Source of the DNA: Apoda limacodes
Lineage: Eukaryota; Arthropoda; Insecta; Lepidoptera; Limacodidae
Direction: 5' to 3'
NCBI GenBank assembly: GCA_946406115.1
Contig: OX291562.1
Coordinates: forward strand, 1,952,001-2,016,000
DNA length: 64,000 nucleotides
Position 1 is the stretch's first letter, and every line of letters starts with the position of its first letter. Positions 53,501-63,983 of this stretch are shown here, one piece after another. The notes under the pieces were generated by a model. That model did no database searches and had not been told where the DNA came from. It worked only from the letters and a program-made list of their open reading frames with translations. The position numbers and the translations under genes are program-made.

Positions 53501-54361
53501 CCGAGGACGTTCCATGCCCCCGGCGGTATCCACGCGACGTGCGAGTGTGCGGCCGATGTCATCCTCAGCCTGTGGCGTGCGTGGGAGCCGAGGACGTTCC
53601 AGGTCCCCGCGGACTTCCACGCGACGCCGGTGTGGGGGGCCTTGGACCTCCCTGTGTGGGTTGTTAGTGTGCCGGCGTGGAGGGCTTTGTGGTGGCCCTC
53701 GCCTGACAATGTGGTGCGAGCGTAGGGGACCCTGGTCCTCGCTACGCTCAATTATGCTACGGTCGTAGCGGCTGGTGGCACCCTTATGCTCTGCGACGCC
53801 TGACGTAGAGAGCTCCCTGGGCACCATACCTGGGCGCCCCGGGCTCCCCTCCCCCCGTGTGGGAGAGACGTCGCGTGCCACCTGCCTGGCCGTGACGACG
53901 CTGGCTTCAACGTCATCGTTGGTTTCCGTCAACCAATTTTCAACCCTCGATGCAGTGAGAGTGGACTTAACAATACTTCCCTGAGAAGAATCGTCTTCAT
54001 TTATTTGAGAAATTTGAAGCTCAAGCCACTTTTTAATAATATTTTCTTGAGCTTCCATACTTTCTTTTGCCGCTTCCATACGTTTATTTTCTATTTCTAT
54101 ACGTTTATTTTCCGATTCTATACGTCTTTTTTCTACCGCTCTTTCGTACTGCAAACGTTCCGTACGGAGCTCCGCAATTTTTTGCAACGCTTGGAGTTCC
54201 GCACTCTGTATACGCACGCTGGCCGACGAGCATCCTGTCCTCGTCGACGCAGCACCGACAGCGCTAGACGCCGTCGTGGGACGTACCGACTCGGGTTCGT
54301 TAATCCCCCGTTCATCGTGGCCAGCCTTTGACGCGGCTTTTTGGTTACGTGTGTTAGGCAT
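50522..54361 (-). CDS. BEL-2 Gag, protease and RT (single frame)
   Basis: 1,279 codons from ATG at 54361 to a TGA at 50522-50524. N-terminus: a charged coiled-coil-like region (residues about 55-125, IENKRMEAAKESMEAQENI), then a 29-residue tandem repeat (RPRLPRTPQAEDDIG type, three units), then the capsid-like block QVFELPPFSGVPHEWLPFKA. Zinc-binding region at about residues 685-735 (CPSCGASHTLPQC; CFCCLLEKHPRPQC; CDVNNCGQAHH). Protease ALFDEASTVTLIDKDLA at about 815. RT at about 1060-1279 with MDRDPAYKIQYTEQIENLLK, KIRLVFDAAAKACGVCLNDE and the box SFYMDDYLDSF. In BEL/Pao elements Gag-Pol is one polyprotein, so the single TGA is the only obvious coding lesion. Confidence 0.9.
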   Translation of the reverse strand: MPNTRNQKAASKAGHDERGINEPESVRPTTASSAVGAASTRTGCSSASVRIQSAELQALQKIAELRTERLQYERAVEKRRIESENKRIEIENKRMEAAKESMEAQENIIKKWLELQISQINEDDSSQGSIVKSTLTASRVENWLTETNDDVEASVVTARQVARDVSPTRGEGSPGRPGMVPRELSTSGVAEHKGATSRYDRSIIERSEDQGPLRSHHIVRRGPPQSPPRRHTNNPHREVQGPPHRRRVEVRGDLERPRLPRTPQAEDDIGRTLARRVDTAGGMERPRLPRTSQAEDDLGITFARRVDAGGDLECPRLPRTTQAEDDISQRHPRGGVSPNKEEGHAATLQSPYPLWHASAGRNYGNLEPYHNEMEEGERRYRSSFRTPAYQRRRSHSGEMEGGERHDRSLPRNGEVERRNRSASRRSGIGELADALKDLASSKPIQRQVFELPPFSGVPHEWLPFKAAVRDSARLYKLSPAENLARLRSCLRGEARESVSALLYTAVDTDRIMKTLEQSYGRPEILIDRSLSDLKHLQRPGSAATDLNTFAVKLQNIVCVLANMDQRRYLYNPMLTREVLDKLGPFLKSRWCDYAYEHQTDDPEIVVLSEFLMHEADRAIRFTLPPATSSTSPQTKNGWAPSGAPRRKPMKETARVYTATTEERRPRQNDKRPPRAAAQQRKEQPQCPSCGASHTLPQCPAFKRLAVDKRWASVKEIHICFCCLLEKHPRPQCRAKRCDVNNCGQAHHRLLHDVNREKRTFTQTVPASQKEVPIAVTSESNEAVMSTNTGNRRRSVMLKICPVTISGPNGAVNTHALFDEASTVTLIDKDLADQLSSEGKPHPFTIHGVGASQKEDESLRVNLKIRGRKQRRYHELQARTVKGLRLMAQAVPSEVVSCAHLRGLDAACYDETQPKILIGADHWHLLVSQELRMGARTEPAASRTPLGWVIYGSLPRTIMREGEQVLHVTNVENEFRDLSVGEDLRLEELVKAHYDIDALGVSNIKKIRPEAKRAVEIFNSTARHENQRYEVGLTWRQDDVRKPPSYNTALQRLRNSERKMDRDPAYKIQYTEQIENLLKKGYAEPVMGEIQSEIEWYLPHFGVRNPNKPEKIRLVFDAAAKACGVCLNDELLEGPDLLQALPGILFRFRETPIAVTADIEEMFLQIKIRPDDRPAQMFLWRVEDRKNAPQKYVMTSLIFGASCSPFLAHSVRNKNAMDCAAKYPEAAKAIQSSFYMDDYLDSFDNIEKSKQMVADVIKVQQQASFNMRSWNSNRQDVLEN

Positions 54362-56487
54362 TGTACTTTTTTATTTTTTAAATAAGCACAACAAAATTGA
54401 ATCCCAACACGAACACAAATGCACATACACAGTAAAATTTAAACGAGCACAAATATCAAATATGAGAACAGATAGTTGTATGGAGTTACACCTTAGTACT
54501 AACACGTAAGCAAAATGTTTCAGAACAAGAGAAAGAACCCAAATATTTAAAATAAAAATAAGTGTTACGGAGCTTGTCACGTATACACATATATTTAAAA
54601 ATAAGGTGTACGTAGGTACACAGATTAAATAATTTAAAATTATTTAAACAATTAAGAAGGCGTGGCTTGTACAATATACGTACATACACTTATTCAAAAA
54701 TAGCCACACCAAAATACTAAATACACTTATGCACACAGTATTCAAAATTAAAACAAGTACTCGAAATTTTACAGAGTATAAGTTATTCAAATCGTTGAAA
54801 TAATAATAGTAAGTACACGAATGTACAAAATAGGCGTACGCGTATCAATTAAAATAAACACACGGAAATAGGTACGCGTAGACAATAAATTCAAAAATAT
54901 TGTTTTTTCAAAGAATATTGAAAAAACAATCGTAAGTAGGTACTCGAGTTGTACCAAACACATATACGCACATCAATTAAATAACCACACGGAAATGCGC
55001 GTATAGACATACAATTTTAAAATATTTTTGAGTCTTCAAAACTATTGAAGTACTCTTTGTACTCGAACAACTTTGTGGTGAACTCGCACAAACTCGAAAA
55101 TACACGTATACATAAATTCAAATGTTATCACTCAAAAAGGTATCGAAGTGATAAGAAGTACATAAATTGCACAACGTATGTATACGCACATCAATTTATA
55201 TAAGTGCCTACAAGAAACGTATACATAGATTCAAAAATGTTATCACCTCAAAGAAAGTTAAAGTGATAAGATAAAAGTACATAAGTTGTACAACATATGT
55301 ATACGTACAAATTTAAAATAGGCACGCGGAAGTACTTGTATACATAGATGTGAGAATATTATTACTCAAAAGAATGTTTAAGTAATAATAACAAGTACGC
55401 AAAGGCGTACCACATATGTATACGTACAATAATTTTAAAATAGACGCTCGCAAGTACGTACACACGGAAATGCGCGTGTGTAGGTACATAAGTTTTAAAA
55501 ATTATTATTTTTAAAATTACAAAAATTTAAAAGAAATTTAAAGTACTAATTTTAGTACACGTCAATTATGCGAGCACATATACATATCAAACATGTACAA
55601 GAAGTTCCCGATTGCACAGGAGTAAAAAAAATTAGGTTTTTTCGAAAAAAAATCAAATAATAATAAAGAGAACGATTTTTGCATGGAATAATGTAAACCC
55701 ATGTATTTAAGGCATATACACGAAATTCCCATATGCCCAAGAGCTCAAATTATTACGATTTGGATTTTCACAAGTTTTCCAAAAAATAAAAATTATTATT
55801 AAAAGTACACGTACCGCAAGGAATACGTGCACGAACGTAAATTCAAAATAAGTACACGAGATAACACGCATGTACAAGACGTTTTCAAAATTGAAAACTG
55901 AAAATTTAAAAATTTAAAACTGAAAAGTTATGAAACTTTAAAAATTTCGAAATTCAGGAAAATTAAAATATTTTAAAAATTATAACTAGTACACGTATCA
56001 TAAGTAATATGTGCACAAACGTGAATTTAAAATGAATACACGGTATAACACGCGTGTATAAGACTTTTTCAAAACTTAAAACTGAAGAGTTAAAATTTAT
56101 AAAAACTGAATTTCAGAAAAATTTAAAATTTTTAAATTTATAACTAGTACACGTATTGCCCGAAATACGTATACGTAGGTCACCACGATTTATTTTTAAC
56201 GTTTTCACAACGACTCCCGTGAATTTAAACGTTTTACAAAAATTTACGTAATTTGAAACCGAAAATGACCCCAACAAATACGACACACAGAGTTATAAAA
56301 AATACACGAAACAATAGGTAAGCACTCAAAAATAAAGACTTAGTGTCAATAATTTCACTTTACTTACGGTTCATACACTTTTTACACTTTTCTAAAATTA
56401 ACACTTTTTTCAGAAAAATAAAAATTCACTTTAAATTACTTATAACTTCGGAACTTTACGGATTACCTAAGGATCTACACAGGTTGT
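54362..56487 (-). promoter_or_regulatory. BEL-2 untranslated leader with repeated hairpins
   Basis: About 2.1 kb between the primer site and the gag ATG, very AT-rich and without frames. 54780-55390 consists of units of about 95-130 bp, each with a short inverted repeat followed by AAGTAC and a GTATACGTA/CACGGAAGT-like word: 54783, 54899-54930 (13-bp perfect stem), 55030-55055, 55125-55154, 55240-55269 and 55359-55388. More diverged units continue to about 56160. A leader this long is unusual and may hold packaging or translation signals. Confidence 0.6.
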
Positions 56488-56508
56488 GATCCGGCTACCG
56501 AAGGACCA
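56488..56508 (-). promoter_or_regulatory. BEL-2 primer binding site
   Basis: Minus strand TGGTCCTTCGGTAGCCGGAT, starting 7 bp (GTTTATT) after the 5' LTR end. Equivalent to the BEL-1 site at 21686-21704. Confidence 0.7.
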
Positions 56509-56515
56509 AATAAAC

Positions 56516-57179
56516 TGTTGCGGACAGAGCTAGTGGACTGTAGGTTTATAGAAATGTGGGCTCTGAAAAAGCCCACTGTAAAATTGAAAAAATGAAACAA
56601 ATTGGATTCTGCTTGCAACAGCTTATAATTGCCTTAAACGCAATGAACACTTATATGGACAACTCATTTAACAATTTTCAAAATTATAATTTACAAACAC
56701 TTATCTATAAATTACAAACACTTTCTTTAAAATCGTGATTTTAATTTACGCTTCACTGATTTTACTTAACTTCTACGAATTTTCTTGATTTATAAAAATG
56801 TTACTTCTTTCTTGAAGTAATCTTGAGTTATAAAAATGTTGGTTCTTTCTTGACATATATATATAACTTGTTCTTTCTTCAGTTGGTTTCTTCACTGTTT
56901 ATTTTCCTGGAACTATTGAACTTTCACTGCATACTGTATGAAAATTGCGTCTCCTTTTATACTTTTTTGTCTAGGAGGAAATGTTGAAATCATTTATTTT
57001 AGACCAATCAGAGAACGTTGTTTTTATTTTGGGAACCCAATAACCAGTTCAAACCGGTATTTTCCAGATTTTTACCTCGAACTTTCTAATTTAATATTTT
57101 TCAATGGTGTTTTTGTTCCGAGCCATTCTCCCACTTTCGTCTGTGCTCTGATTGGCTGCTCATTTTCATATAAATATGA
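56516..57179 (-). mobile_element. 5' LTR of BEL-2, truncated
   Basis: Equivalent to 41754-42429 of the 3' LTR, with about two base changes. In sense it lacks about 330 bp of U3 because the sequence stops at 57179 and, after 6 bp (TGTTAT), continues into copy 2 of block X. It keeps the CCAAT boxes and TATA box (near 56943-56961). Confidence 0.85.
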
Positions 57180-57185
57180 TGTTAT

Positions 57186-57845
57186 AATGATCTCGGAACT
57201 GAACATCGCTGGAGATGTCGACACCAATGATTCCAATGCTCTTGGAGATGGAGAGGGGAGTGTTCTGGAATTGTGGGACTACAGTGAATGGAGTTTTCTT
57301 AGCGGTGAACACGCACACTTGTGTCTTTGTAGGGTTGAATCGGACCAAGTTTACCCGTCCCCAGTCAGAGACCTTGGACAGTGTGGTCTCGATTTGAAAC
57401 ACAAGTTCTCCGCGGTTTTCCTCCACAACGGAACGAGGGATGTTTGCACGACCCGTGTAAAAAGCGTCTCCAGTACTGTCATCTGTATAACAATGTATGT
57501 TGTTGATGTCTAACATGTCATTGATATGCAGTAGAAACAGACACCAGCATTAATGTCCATACTATCAGAGCAACTACCGTCAACTACGGTTCGTATGCGT
57601 CTGCCGGACAAAAAGCTAGCCACCCATTAGCACAAACCCTCGGGCACTCCGTAAGTTGGCACCTTCGATAGAAGACCCCGGTGCCAGACCCGATCGAATG
57701 CCTTCACTATGTCCAGGCTATATTCCAATGCCTCCCCCTGACTCTCAATGGCTAGTCCCCATCGGTGTGTGAGATACACTAGAAAGTCACCAGTCGAGCG
57801 ACCGTGGCGAAAGCCATATTGACGGTCACTGACCAGGTCCGCCGG
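57186..57845 (-). pseudogene. LINE family N RT fragment (copy in block X)
   Basis: Duplicate of 36506-37165 with the YTDD box (NNIHCYTDDSTGDAF) and the LDIVKAFDRVWH motif. The 3' part of the LINE present at 35902-36505 is missing because the duplication breakpoint cuts the RT coding region. Confidence 0.85.
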
Positions 57846-59632
57846 AATATTCTATAATAATAATCTTTGAGTTTAACGTCCGACGCCGTCAATTGTTTTC
57901 AAACAAAATAAATTTTCCGATAATCTCCGTAGTGCTCTTAATTTTGCCTTATATTTTTTATTCTATTCTTTTAAAAAGGAGAACATAAAATTAAGAGCTC
58001 GGTGTTTTTGTTTATATAAGATTCTAAGAAGCCATTATTTTAATATTTTTGCATAGTTGCCGGAATTTATTGTATGGAGCAACTACAGAAAATATAAAAA
58101 ATAGTACTAACTCAAAAACTGAAATTATGTTTAGATCATTTTACGAAATGTTCTACTAAGAACTGAAAATGTAAGTTCCACCTTAGAAACCCCACTTTTA
58201 AAATATTCTACTTTTTTATTCTAGAATGAACTGACTAGGCAATTGCATGTGTAACATCCGAGTACTATCTTGATACAAAACTACATGTTCCATTTATTAT
58301 ATTTTTATTTATTTCAAAATATTCCTTAATACTTAGAAAGAGAAACGGTACTTAATAATTAAGTTCCCTAGTAAAATAAAAAATATAATTGCTCACATAA
58401 TGTCAAAATTTCATTTGCTAAACCGAAATTAGAGTCTGTACTAGCATAAGTCTTAGAAAAACGCAAGTATTTCCTTTATTCTTATGGTTTTAGTACTCGT
58501 AGGCTCTAGCTCCAAATTTTCTTCAGGCTCGCGCGAAATCAAGTCAAGTAACAGCTCCTTCGTTGTACTAATAGTGCTCTGTAGTTTTATATTACAAAAA
58601 AAAAATTACCGTGGTAACTTTTGACCTAAATTGAAAAATATACCATGTTATTTTTCATCCCTTCAGCTATCAAAGTGCCTGTCATACCATCACTTTGCTG
58701 CAGCGTGAATGAATAGCCCGTGGCCTTACGCTTGGATTTTTTACTTTGGGATAAAAATAGGAAGTCACGTCTACTATTATATTTTTTTATACCACTAAGG
58801 TGGCAAACAAGCTTTCGGTCCGCTTGATGGTAAGCGGTCACCGTTTCCTATGGACGCTTGCAACACCTTGTAAAATCTAATAACTTCTTTCTTGAAGAAC
58901 CCCATACTGTGGTCCTTAGAGAGAACCTTGGCATGGAGCTCATTCCACAACCCAAGTGTTCGCGGGAGGAAGTTTCTCTAAAACCGCACTGTACGCGACC
59001 ATTTCGGTTTTAATAGAAAGTAGCCGTGGGCATAATTTCGAACAATTTCTTTAGCACACGTCCCATTGTACAGTAAATTTCTATTTAGGTCACTGACTTT
59101 TACTATTAGGTTTTTACACTCGAGACTTTTCTAAAACTTTATCTACCTACTTTCTGTAGTTTATATTCCCCATGAGGTTTGCAATCAATTTTGTAATCAA
59201 AGATCCTTAATTTGTTTACTAGGTAAACCAGCACCCATTACCTCTAAATTCCCCATGACATTTATTAATCTTTTATCTTTATGACAAGTTACTTCAAAGG
59301 AGAAAATTAGCCGAACACTTTTACTGATTGCAGGCAGATGAGGTAGCATAGATGAAATATACCTAATTCGAGATAGATACCTAAGTTTTGCTTGAGCTTT
59401 TGAACTTTGAATATAAAAACACATATCAAATATTTATACACAAGTTCACCTTAAACTATAACACTTATCGTCCCTTTTGTACTTAGAGTTGTTAAAAACA
59501 CGAGAATTTTACTTCTACACTTCACTTTTCTCTTCATTGGGACAATAACTTTGCTCGTCACATTTATCTAGGCTTTCGCGGTTTCTTTTTGTATGGAAAA
59601 TCGGCACTTACGAAGCTATACAACGATTTTCC

Positions 59633-60505
59633 TCATTTTATTTCGGAACGTCTCTGTTGGCGTACCGCAAGTTGCAGCTTGTATCCCAATTCATTAGTGT
59701 GGGCTTTGCATTTTTCTTTATTCTGGCACTTTATTTTGCTCTGGCGCACGGCCTTTGCAGATTTATAACATGCAAGCTGCTCTCTTTTCTTGATAGAGAG
59801 CTCCTTTAAACTGAAACAGCGCGTAATACATGTTGTCACGCTGTTCGTTGTCTTGGGCCATCTCAAGAAGTCATTCTTTTTATTTTCTGATGGACTTTTA
59901 TTCAACTGAAGCTGTCCTTTGTGAGCTTCTCTTTTTATTGGCATACGACGTTGTTGTCGTACCGCTTGTGGTACGTGAACATTTTGCAGCTTAAAGTCCA
60001 ATTCATCAGGGTGGGCATTGTTCAGCAGACTCAATGTTTTTTCTATGTACTGCCCACTGATTTTAAGTCGTACATCCGAACACGACATATTAATTTTTAA
60101 CGTCATAATTGCCGGTTTACAGCGTGGTGGCATCTTTATGTTACCTTGCCACTGGTCACTGGTAAGGCGTGCCTTCTTTTAAGGGCGGGATTTCCATCTT
60201 TTAGCTTGACAGCGTAGTTGTTGAGTCCTGTAACCGACAGCCTGGGGAGTAATAAGGGGGGGGGGGGTCGCTCAGAAATCTATTGACTAAGATCTCAGGT
60301 CTTCCATATGTTTGTTCAAGAGTTTTCAAAATTTGGTCGAGGTCGGCAGCGATATAAAGCAACGCCGACACTGATTCCCGCGCTTCAAGGCGTAGGCAAG
60401 AATGAAGTCTTGCTAGGTTCTCTGCAGGCGAAAATTTGTAATGCTGGGCAGAGTCATCTCTCTGTCTTCTCTTGGCAGACTGCTGCCATGAATACCACCT
60501 ATTCG
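59633..60505 (-). pseudogene. BEL/Pao gag and pol fragments (copy in block X)
   Basis: Duplicate of 38981-39850; one residue change in the pol fragment (KKND for KKID). The poly-G run near 60257 is longer by a base or more, enough to break the gag frame that is still open in copy 1. Confidence 0.8.
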
Positions 60506-60514
60506 TGACGCGTA

Positions 60515-60869
60515 GGAAATAAAACGTAATGTGATTGGTCGCGGAAAATAAAATCGATTGTGATTGGTCAGCGGGTCCTCCGGGTCGGATAAGCGAGCGC
60601 GAAACCAGCTGAAAGCATTCCTGTCTCCTCGGGGAATCAAGAAAGCAAGGAGTAGAAGAAGAAGAAGAAATCTGAAGAAAGAAGAAGATATATTTATTAG
60701 GGCAGTGTAATAGTTGTAAATATTAGTGTAAGAAGATTGTAAAAATTAGGGGTCCACAAATAAATGTGGTTTGAATTCGTCCGCCATTCACGGGGCGCTT
60801 TCAATTCGATCGTCTGCCCTTCTGGAGGCCAGTTCATAAACGCCTACATCTACTGCTCGGTCTGTAACA
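60515..60869 (+). mobile_element. BEL-type LTR (copy in block X)
   Basis: Duplicate of 39862-40216, ends GGTCTGTAACA at 60869; one base differs near its start (ACGCGTAGG for ACGCGAAGG). Confidence 0.75.
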
Positions 60870-61391
60870 ATAATATTTCTGCATAATATCTTGTTGTGAA
60901 AATTGATTAGGGTGACCAAACGTTAAAGGTAAATTATGACTTACAAAAATTCTAGTTTGACTAGAATGGATTTATTTACTAAAGTGTTTAGGCCGAACCT
61001 TTTTCTCAAGATCTTTGATCAAGACATAGTCCACACGCGGGCCCAGTGTGGATTGTGGACTGTGTAAGTCTTTTTATTGACATATGCAGGTTTCCTTACG
61101 ATGTATTCCTACACCGTTAAGCCAGTGATGTAAATAATTAGTGTACTTAAATGATGTATTTCAACATACTTATTTACGGTTTTTTTTTATTTATTTATTC
61201 AATACAACAGTTAAATTACATTTACAAATTTATTGCCTTTCGTTGTAACCTTGCAGGGCTTATCTGCGAATAGCCGAGAACGCTCGATCTGAGACAAAAT
61301 ACTTTTAATACAAATATTCAAAAACAGCTTGAGCTACAAATTTTAGAAACAAATGAAGACGATTCTTCATGGAGAACCATAGCTAGGTCAA

Positions 61392-61810
61392 CTCTCACTG
61401 CATCGCAGGTTGAACTAGTCACACACAACGACGCTCACGATCTTTATCCCCCCGCCGACCTCGGCATGGGCGTAAAACTATCGTTAGGCGGCTTTGGCAC
61501 GTACTAACGGCCCCAGATGACGATCTCGCTGTCCGGATAACGAGATTAGTCTCTACGACCTCTCCGAATAGGGACTCCCCCCCTCACACGACCCCGACGT
61601 CCCTGGGTTCATTGATACACGAGGTATCAAAGAGTGCCGGGGCGCTTTTCGCCCCCAACACAATCGCAACTACACCCGCGTAACGGGGAACTATCCTCCT
61701 GGCGGTGACTCACCTTCGGGTTCGAGACTCAGGCTGGTCTGAGTGACGCCCCCGAGCGCGAAAACTGCAAACTGCATAGTCAGAAAAAAAAGAAAAAAAG
61801 AAAAAAGATT
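61392..61810 (+). pseudogene. LINE family K 3' end (copy in block X)
   Basis: Duplicate of 40738-41155 with a few base changes and the same A/G-rich tail. Confidence 0.65.
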
Positions 61811-62524
61811 TTTATTCCTGGCTATTAAGATGTTTTATAAAGAAAATTAATACATAACATAGGATTTTTTTTAAAGTACATAACATAGAAAGAACCGGCA
61901 CAAAAATTTTGTCAAACAAAAAACTTCATTCCATTCCATAAAAATTCCAATCGAAGTTATCTATGAGTGCAACCCTATCGACGGTTTAGCCGCCCGCCAG
62001 TGCCTCCCGCGCAGCTCAGTTTACCAAATCACGGATGGACGTACGCAACTAGATCAGAATTTATTTTCAATTTTAGCGGTAAAAATTTCGTTTGTCACAG
62101 GTGAGTGCTCATTACATTACATTGATTTAACAAGTAAACGCATGTTAAAAAAATATATTAAAAGAAAATTAAAACCCTTAGTTTGGTTGTATGTCACAGT
62201 ATAATTATAAAAGTCGATACTTTATTTGTTTCTTAATTTTTTCAAAAAGTCTGTTAAAATTTCATTCCCTTCCATTTCATTACATTCCTTTTCCTCAAAA
62301 TTTAAATGGAAGGAAATGAAAGATTTTGGAAGGTAATGAAATGTATGTAAATAGTAAAAATGGGTACGTGTTTGCTGGAGAAACTAAGTTTTCTCTTAAA
62401 TTTCACAACTCTTTATCTCGGCAACCCCTTAAAAGTACCCCCCTCCTTACACTTACATACCGACATACATTTGTGCGCACTAATGTAAGGCTTGGAGAAT
62501 TTCACTCGCTCGTTCAACTAATCT

Positions 62525-62960
62525 CATCTCACTAATATTATAAATGCAAAAGTTTAACAATCAATCACGCTTCAACAACTGGACGAATCAGAATGAAACT
62601 TGGCACAAATATAGTGTAGGTGCTAGAATAGGAATATATTTTTTATCCCAATCGAGAGTTCCCACGGGTATTTTTTTGAGAGATTTAATTTTTCGCGTCA
62701 CAAAGGAGCATCCAACTGAGCTGCAATTTAGTACAGGGTTAGCTTCAGAGACAGAGATATTTTTATCCCGATCGAGAGTTCCCACGGGAATATTTAAAAT
62801 TAGGTCCGTCTGTTACTCTTTCACATCGAAATGAAACATCTAATTGAGATGATTTGAGAGACGGAGTACACAGGATTCTTTTTTTATCCCGATTAAGAGT
62901 TCCTAAGGGTTTTTTTTTTTGAGAGATTTACTGTTTCACGTCGTAATAAAAACTTTGTTT
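62525..62960 (+). repeat. Lep1-like repeat with three degenerate modules
   Basis: CTCACTAATATTATAAATGC opens the first module; CACGCTTCAACAACTGGACG, AATCAGAATGAAACTTGGC and TTTTATCCCAATCGAGAG follow. The TTTTATCCCGAT..AGAGTTCCCACGGG end recurs at about 62642, 62762 and 62884, showing two extra, shortened modules. The open frame over it (62544-62834) only reflects the repeat. Confidence 0.6.
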
Positions 62961-63070
62961 CACTCTTTCTAATCAGCTTTAATAATGTCAATTTCTCATT
63001 TTCTTTTGTATAAACTACAACGTGGCATGAGAGTATATATAAAAATGTGAAAAGCTATCTAACAGTCATT

Positions 63071-63640
63071 ATGTTTTGTCTAGATACAATTATAGTGAAA
63101 CCAAATTTTTCACAGGAAAAATTAGCCAAAAATAGACTTCGGGAGAAAGAAAAATACACAAAAAAACATCCTGAAAATTATAGACTTGAAAAAGAGAAAG
63201 AAAGAAAAAAATATCTCTTGCGAAAAGAAAAGAAAAAAATACTAAGCATAACAGAAATGTCCGACTGTCAAAAAAGAGAACAAAGGCGAAGGTGGCGAGA
63301 AAATTCAAGAAAATATTTGCATAAATTAAAAGAACAAAAGAAAATGCAACAAATTTTACTTGAAAATTCACCTCCAGAAAGCGAAACTGAAGAAATCTCA
63401 AACATAGCAGAGTCTTCTAAACGCGATCCATTGATGGAAGAAGAAGAATCAATAGAAACTACACTCAGGAGAGTTAAAAGCCAAAGACTGTCCCAGGATA
63501 AATCAAGTGCCATTAGAAAGTTGCGATATAGATCAACGATAGTGATATCAAATTTAAAGAATGAAATAAATAAACTCAATAAAGAGAAAGATATGCTAAG
63601 GAAACAAATCTATAAAGAGCGAGAGTTGCAGAAACTATAA
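63071..63640 (+). CDS. Lys/Arg-rich TE-type ORF, first part
   Basis: 189 codons from ATG at 63071, preceded by TATATATAAAAATG near 63033. Very basic and helical: KLAKNRLREKEKYTKKHPEN, then KKEKKKILSITEMSDCQKRE, QRRRWRENSRKYLHKLKEQK, an acidic linker LLENSPPESETEEISNIAES, then a coiled coil ISNLKNEINKLNKEKDMLRK. The pattern (basic repeats, WRE.SRKY, TPP/SPP-S linker, coiled coil) resembles a family of uncharacterised repeat-encoded proteins in arthropods, from memory. It stops TAA at 63638. The second part (63699-63983) is in another frame. Function unknown; DNA binding is plausible. Confidence 0.45.
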   Translation: MFCLDTIIVKPNFSQEKLAKNRLREKEKYTKKHPENYRLEKEKERKKYLLRKEKKKILSITEMSDCQKREQRRRWRENSRKYLHKLKEQKKMQQILLENSPPESETEEISNIAESSKRDPLMEEEESIETTLRRVKSQRLSQDKSSAIRKLRYRSTIVISNLKNEINKLNKEKDMLRKQIYKERELQKL

Positions 63641-63698
63641 AAGTCTATTTAAGATACCATAGAAAAAAAAGTAGATAAAGTAATAAATCACACAAAAG

Positions 63699-63983
63699 GT
63701 GATAAAACGGAGAATGGTAAAAAAAAACTATTGTTTAACGAAACTATCAGAGATCAAAGTATCTGAAAAACATAAAAGTCTTCCCAAAAAAGAGAAGAGA
63801 TCTTTTGTTGAAGGTATACTTGATGATAGAAGGCTTAAAAAGTATGGTGTACTGGCAAAGGCAAATTTTGCTTTAAAAAAGAAATTAACACACAAAAACG
63901 TCCGTGAAAAGAAAACGGTTGAGATAAAAAGAAATGTGCAAAATTTTCTTGAAGAAGACGTCAATAGTCAGGTAGCTCCTTGA
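63699..63983 (+). pseudogene. Continuation of the Lys/Arg-rich TE-type ORF
   Basis: About 94 codons in a shifted frame, without a convincing ATG at its start. It has a SFVEGILDDRRLKKYGVLAK segment and ends VQNFLEEDVNSQVAP followed by a stop. In the remembered family the equivalent motif is V..F..DD.SR..PGKKD, which would put the Cys/His-rich region just beyond the window. The frame change and stop suggest a decayed copy. Confidence 0.4.

Larger units (their letters stand above)
57186..62379. repeat. Block X, second copy (carries the empty BEL-2 site)
   Basis: Direct repeat of 36506-41725 at about 99.6 percent by my count of differences. It starts inside LINE N (the frame breaks at DVQFRDH) joined to the truncated LTR, and its end TTTGCTGGA runs into GAAACTAAG without any BEL sequence. 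Contents follow copy 1: LINE N RT part 57186-57845, LINE N fragment about 58785-59065, BEL fragments 59633-60505, LTR about 60515-60869, LINE K tail 61392-61810, and gene-free AT-rich DNA between them. Confidence 0.95.

Noticed and set aside
36506..62379. Block X copies as LTRs of one giant element
   Set aside because: They are direct repeats flanking a unit, but they consist of unrelated TE fragments, lack TG/CA ends, and BEL-2 has its own LTRs inside.
62544..62834. A 96-codon gene with repeated SQSRVPTGIF-like peptides
   Set aside because: The peptide repeat comes from tandem Lep1-like DNA modules; no start context or homologous protein is apparent.
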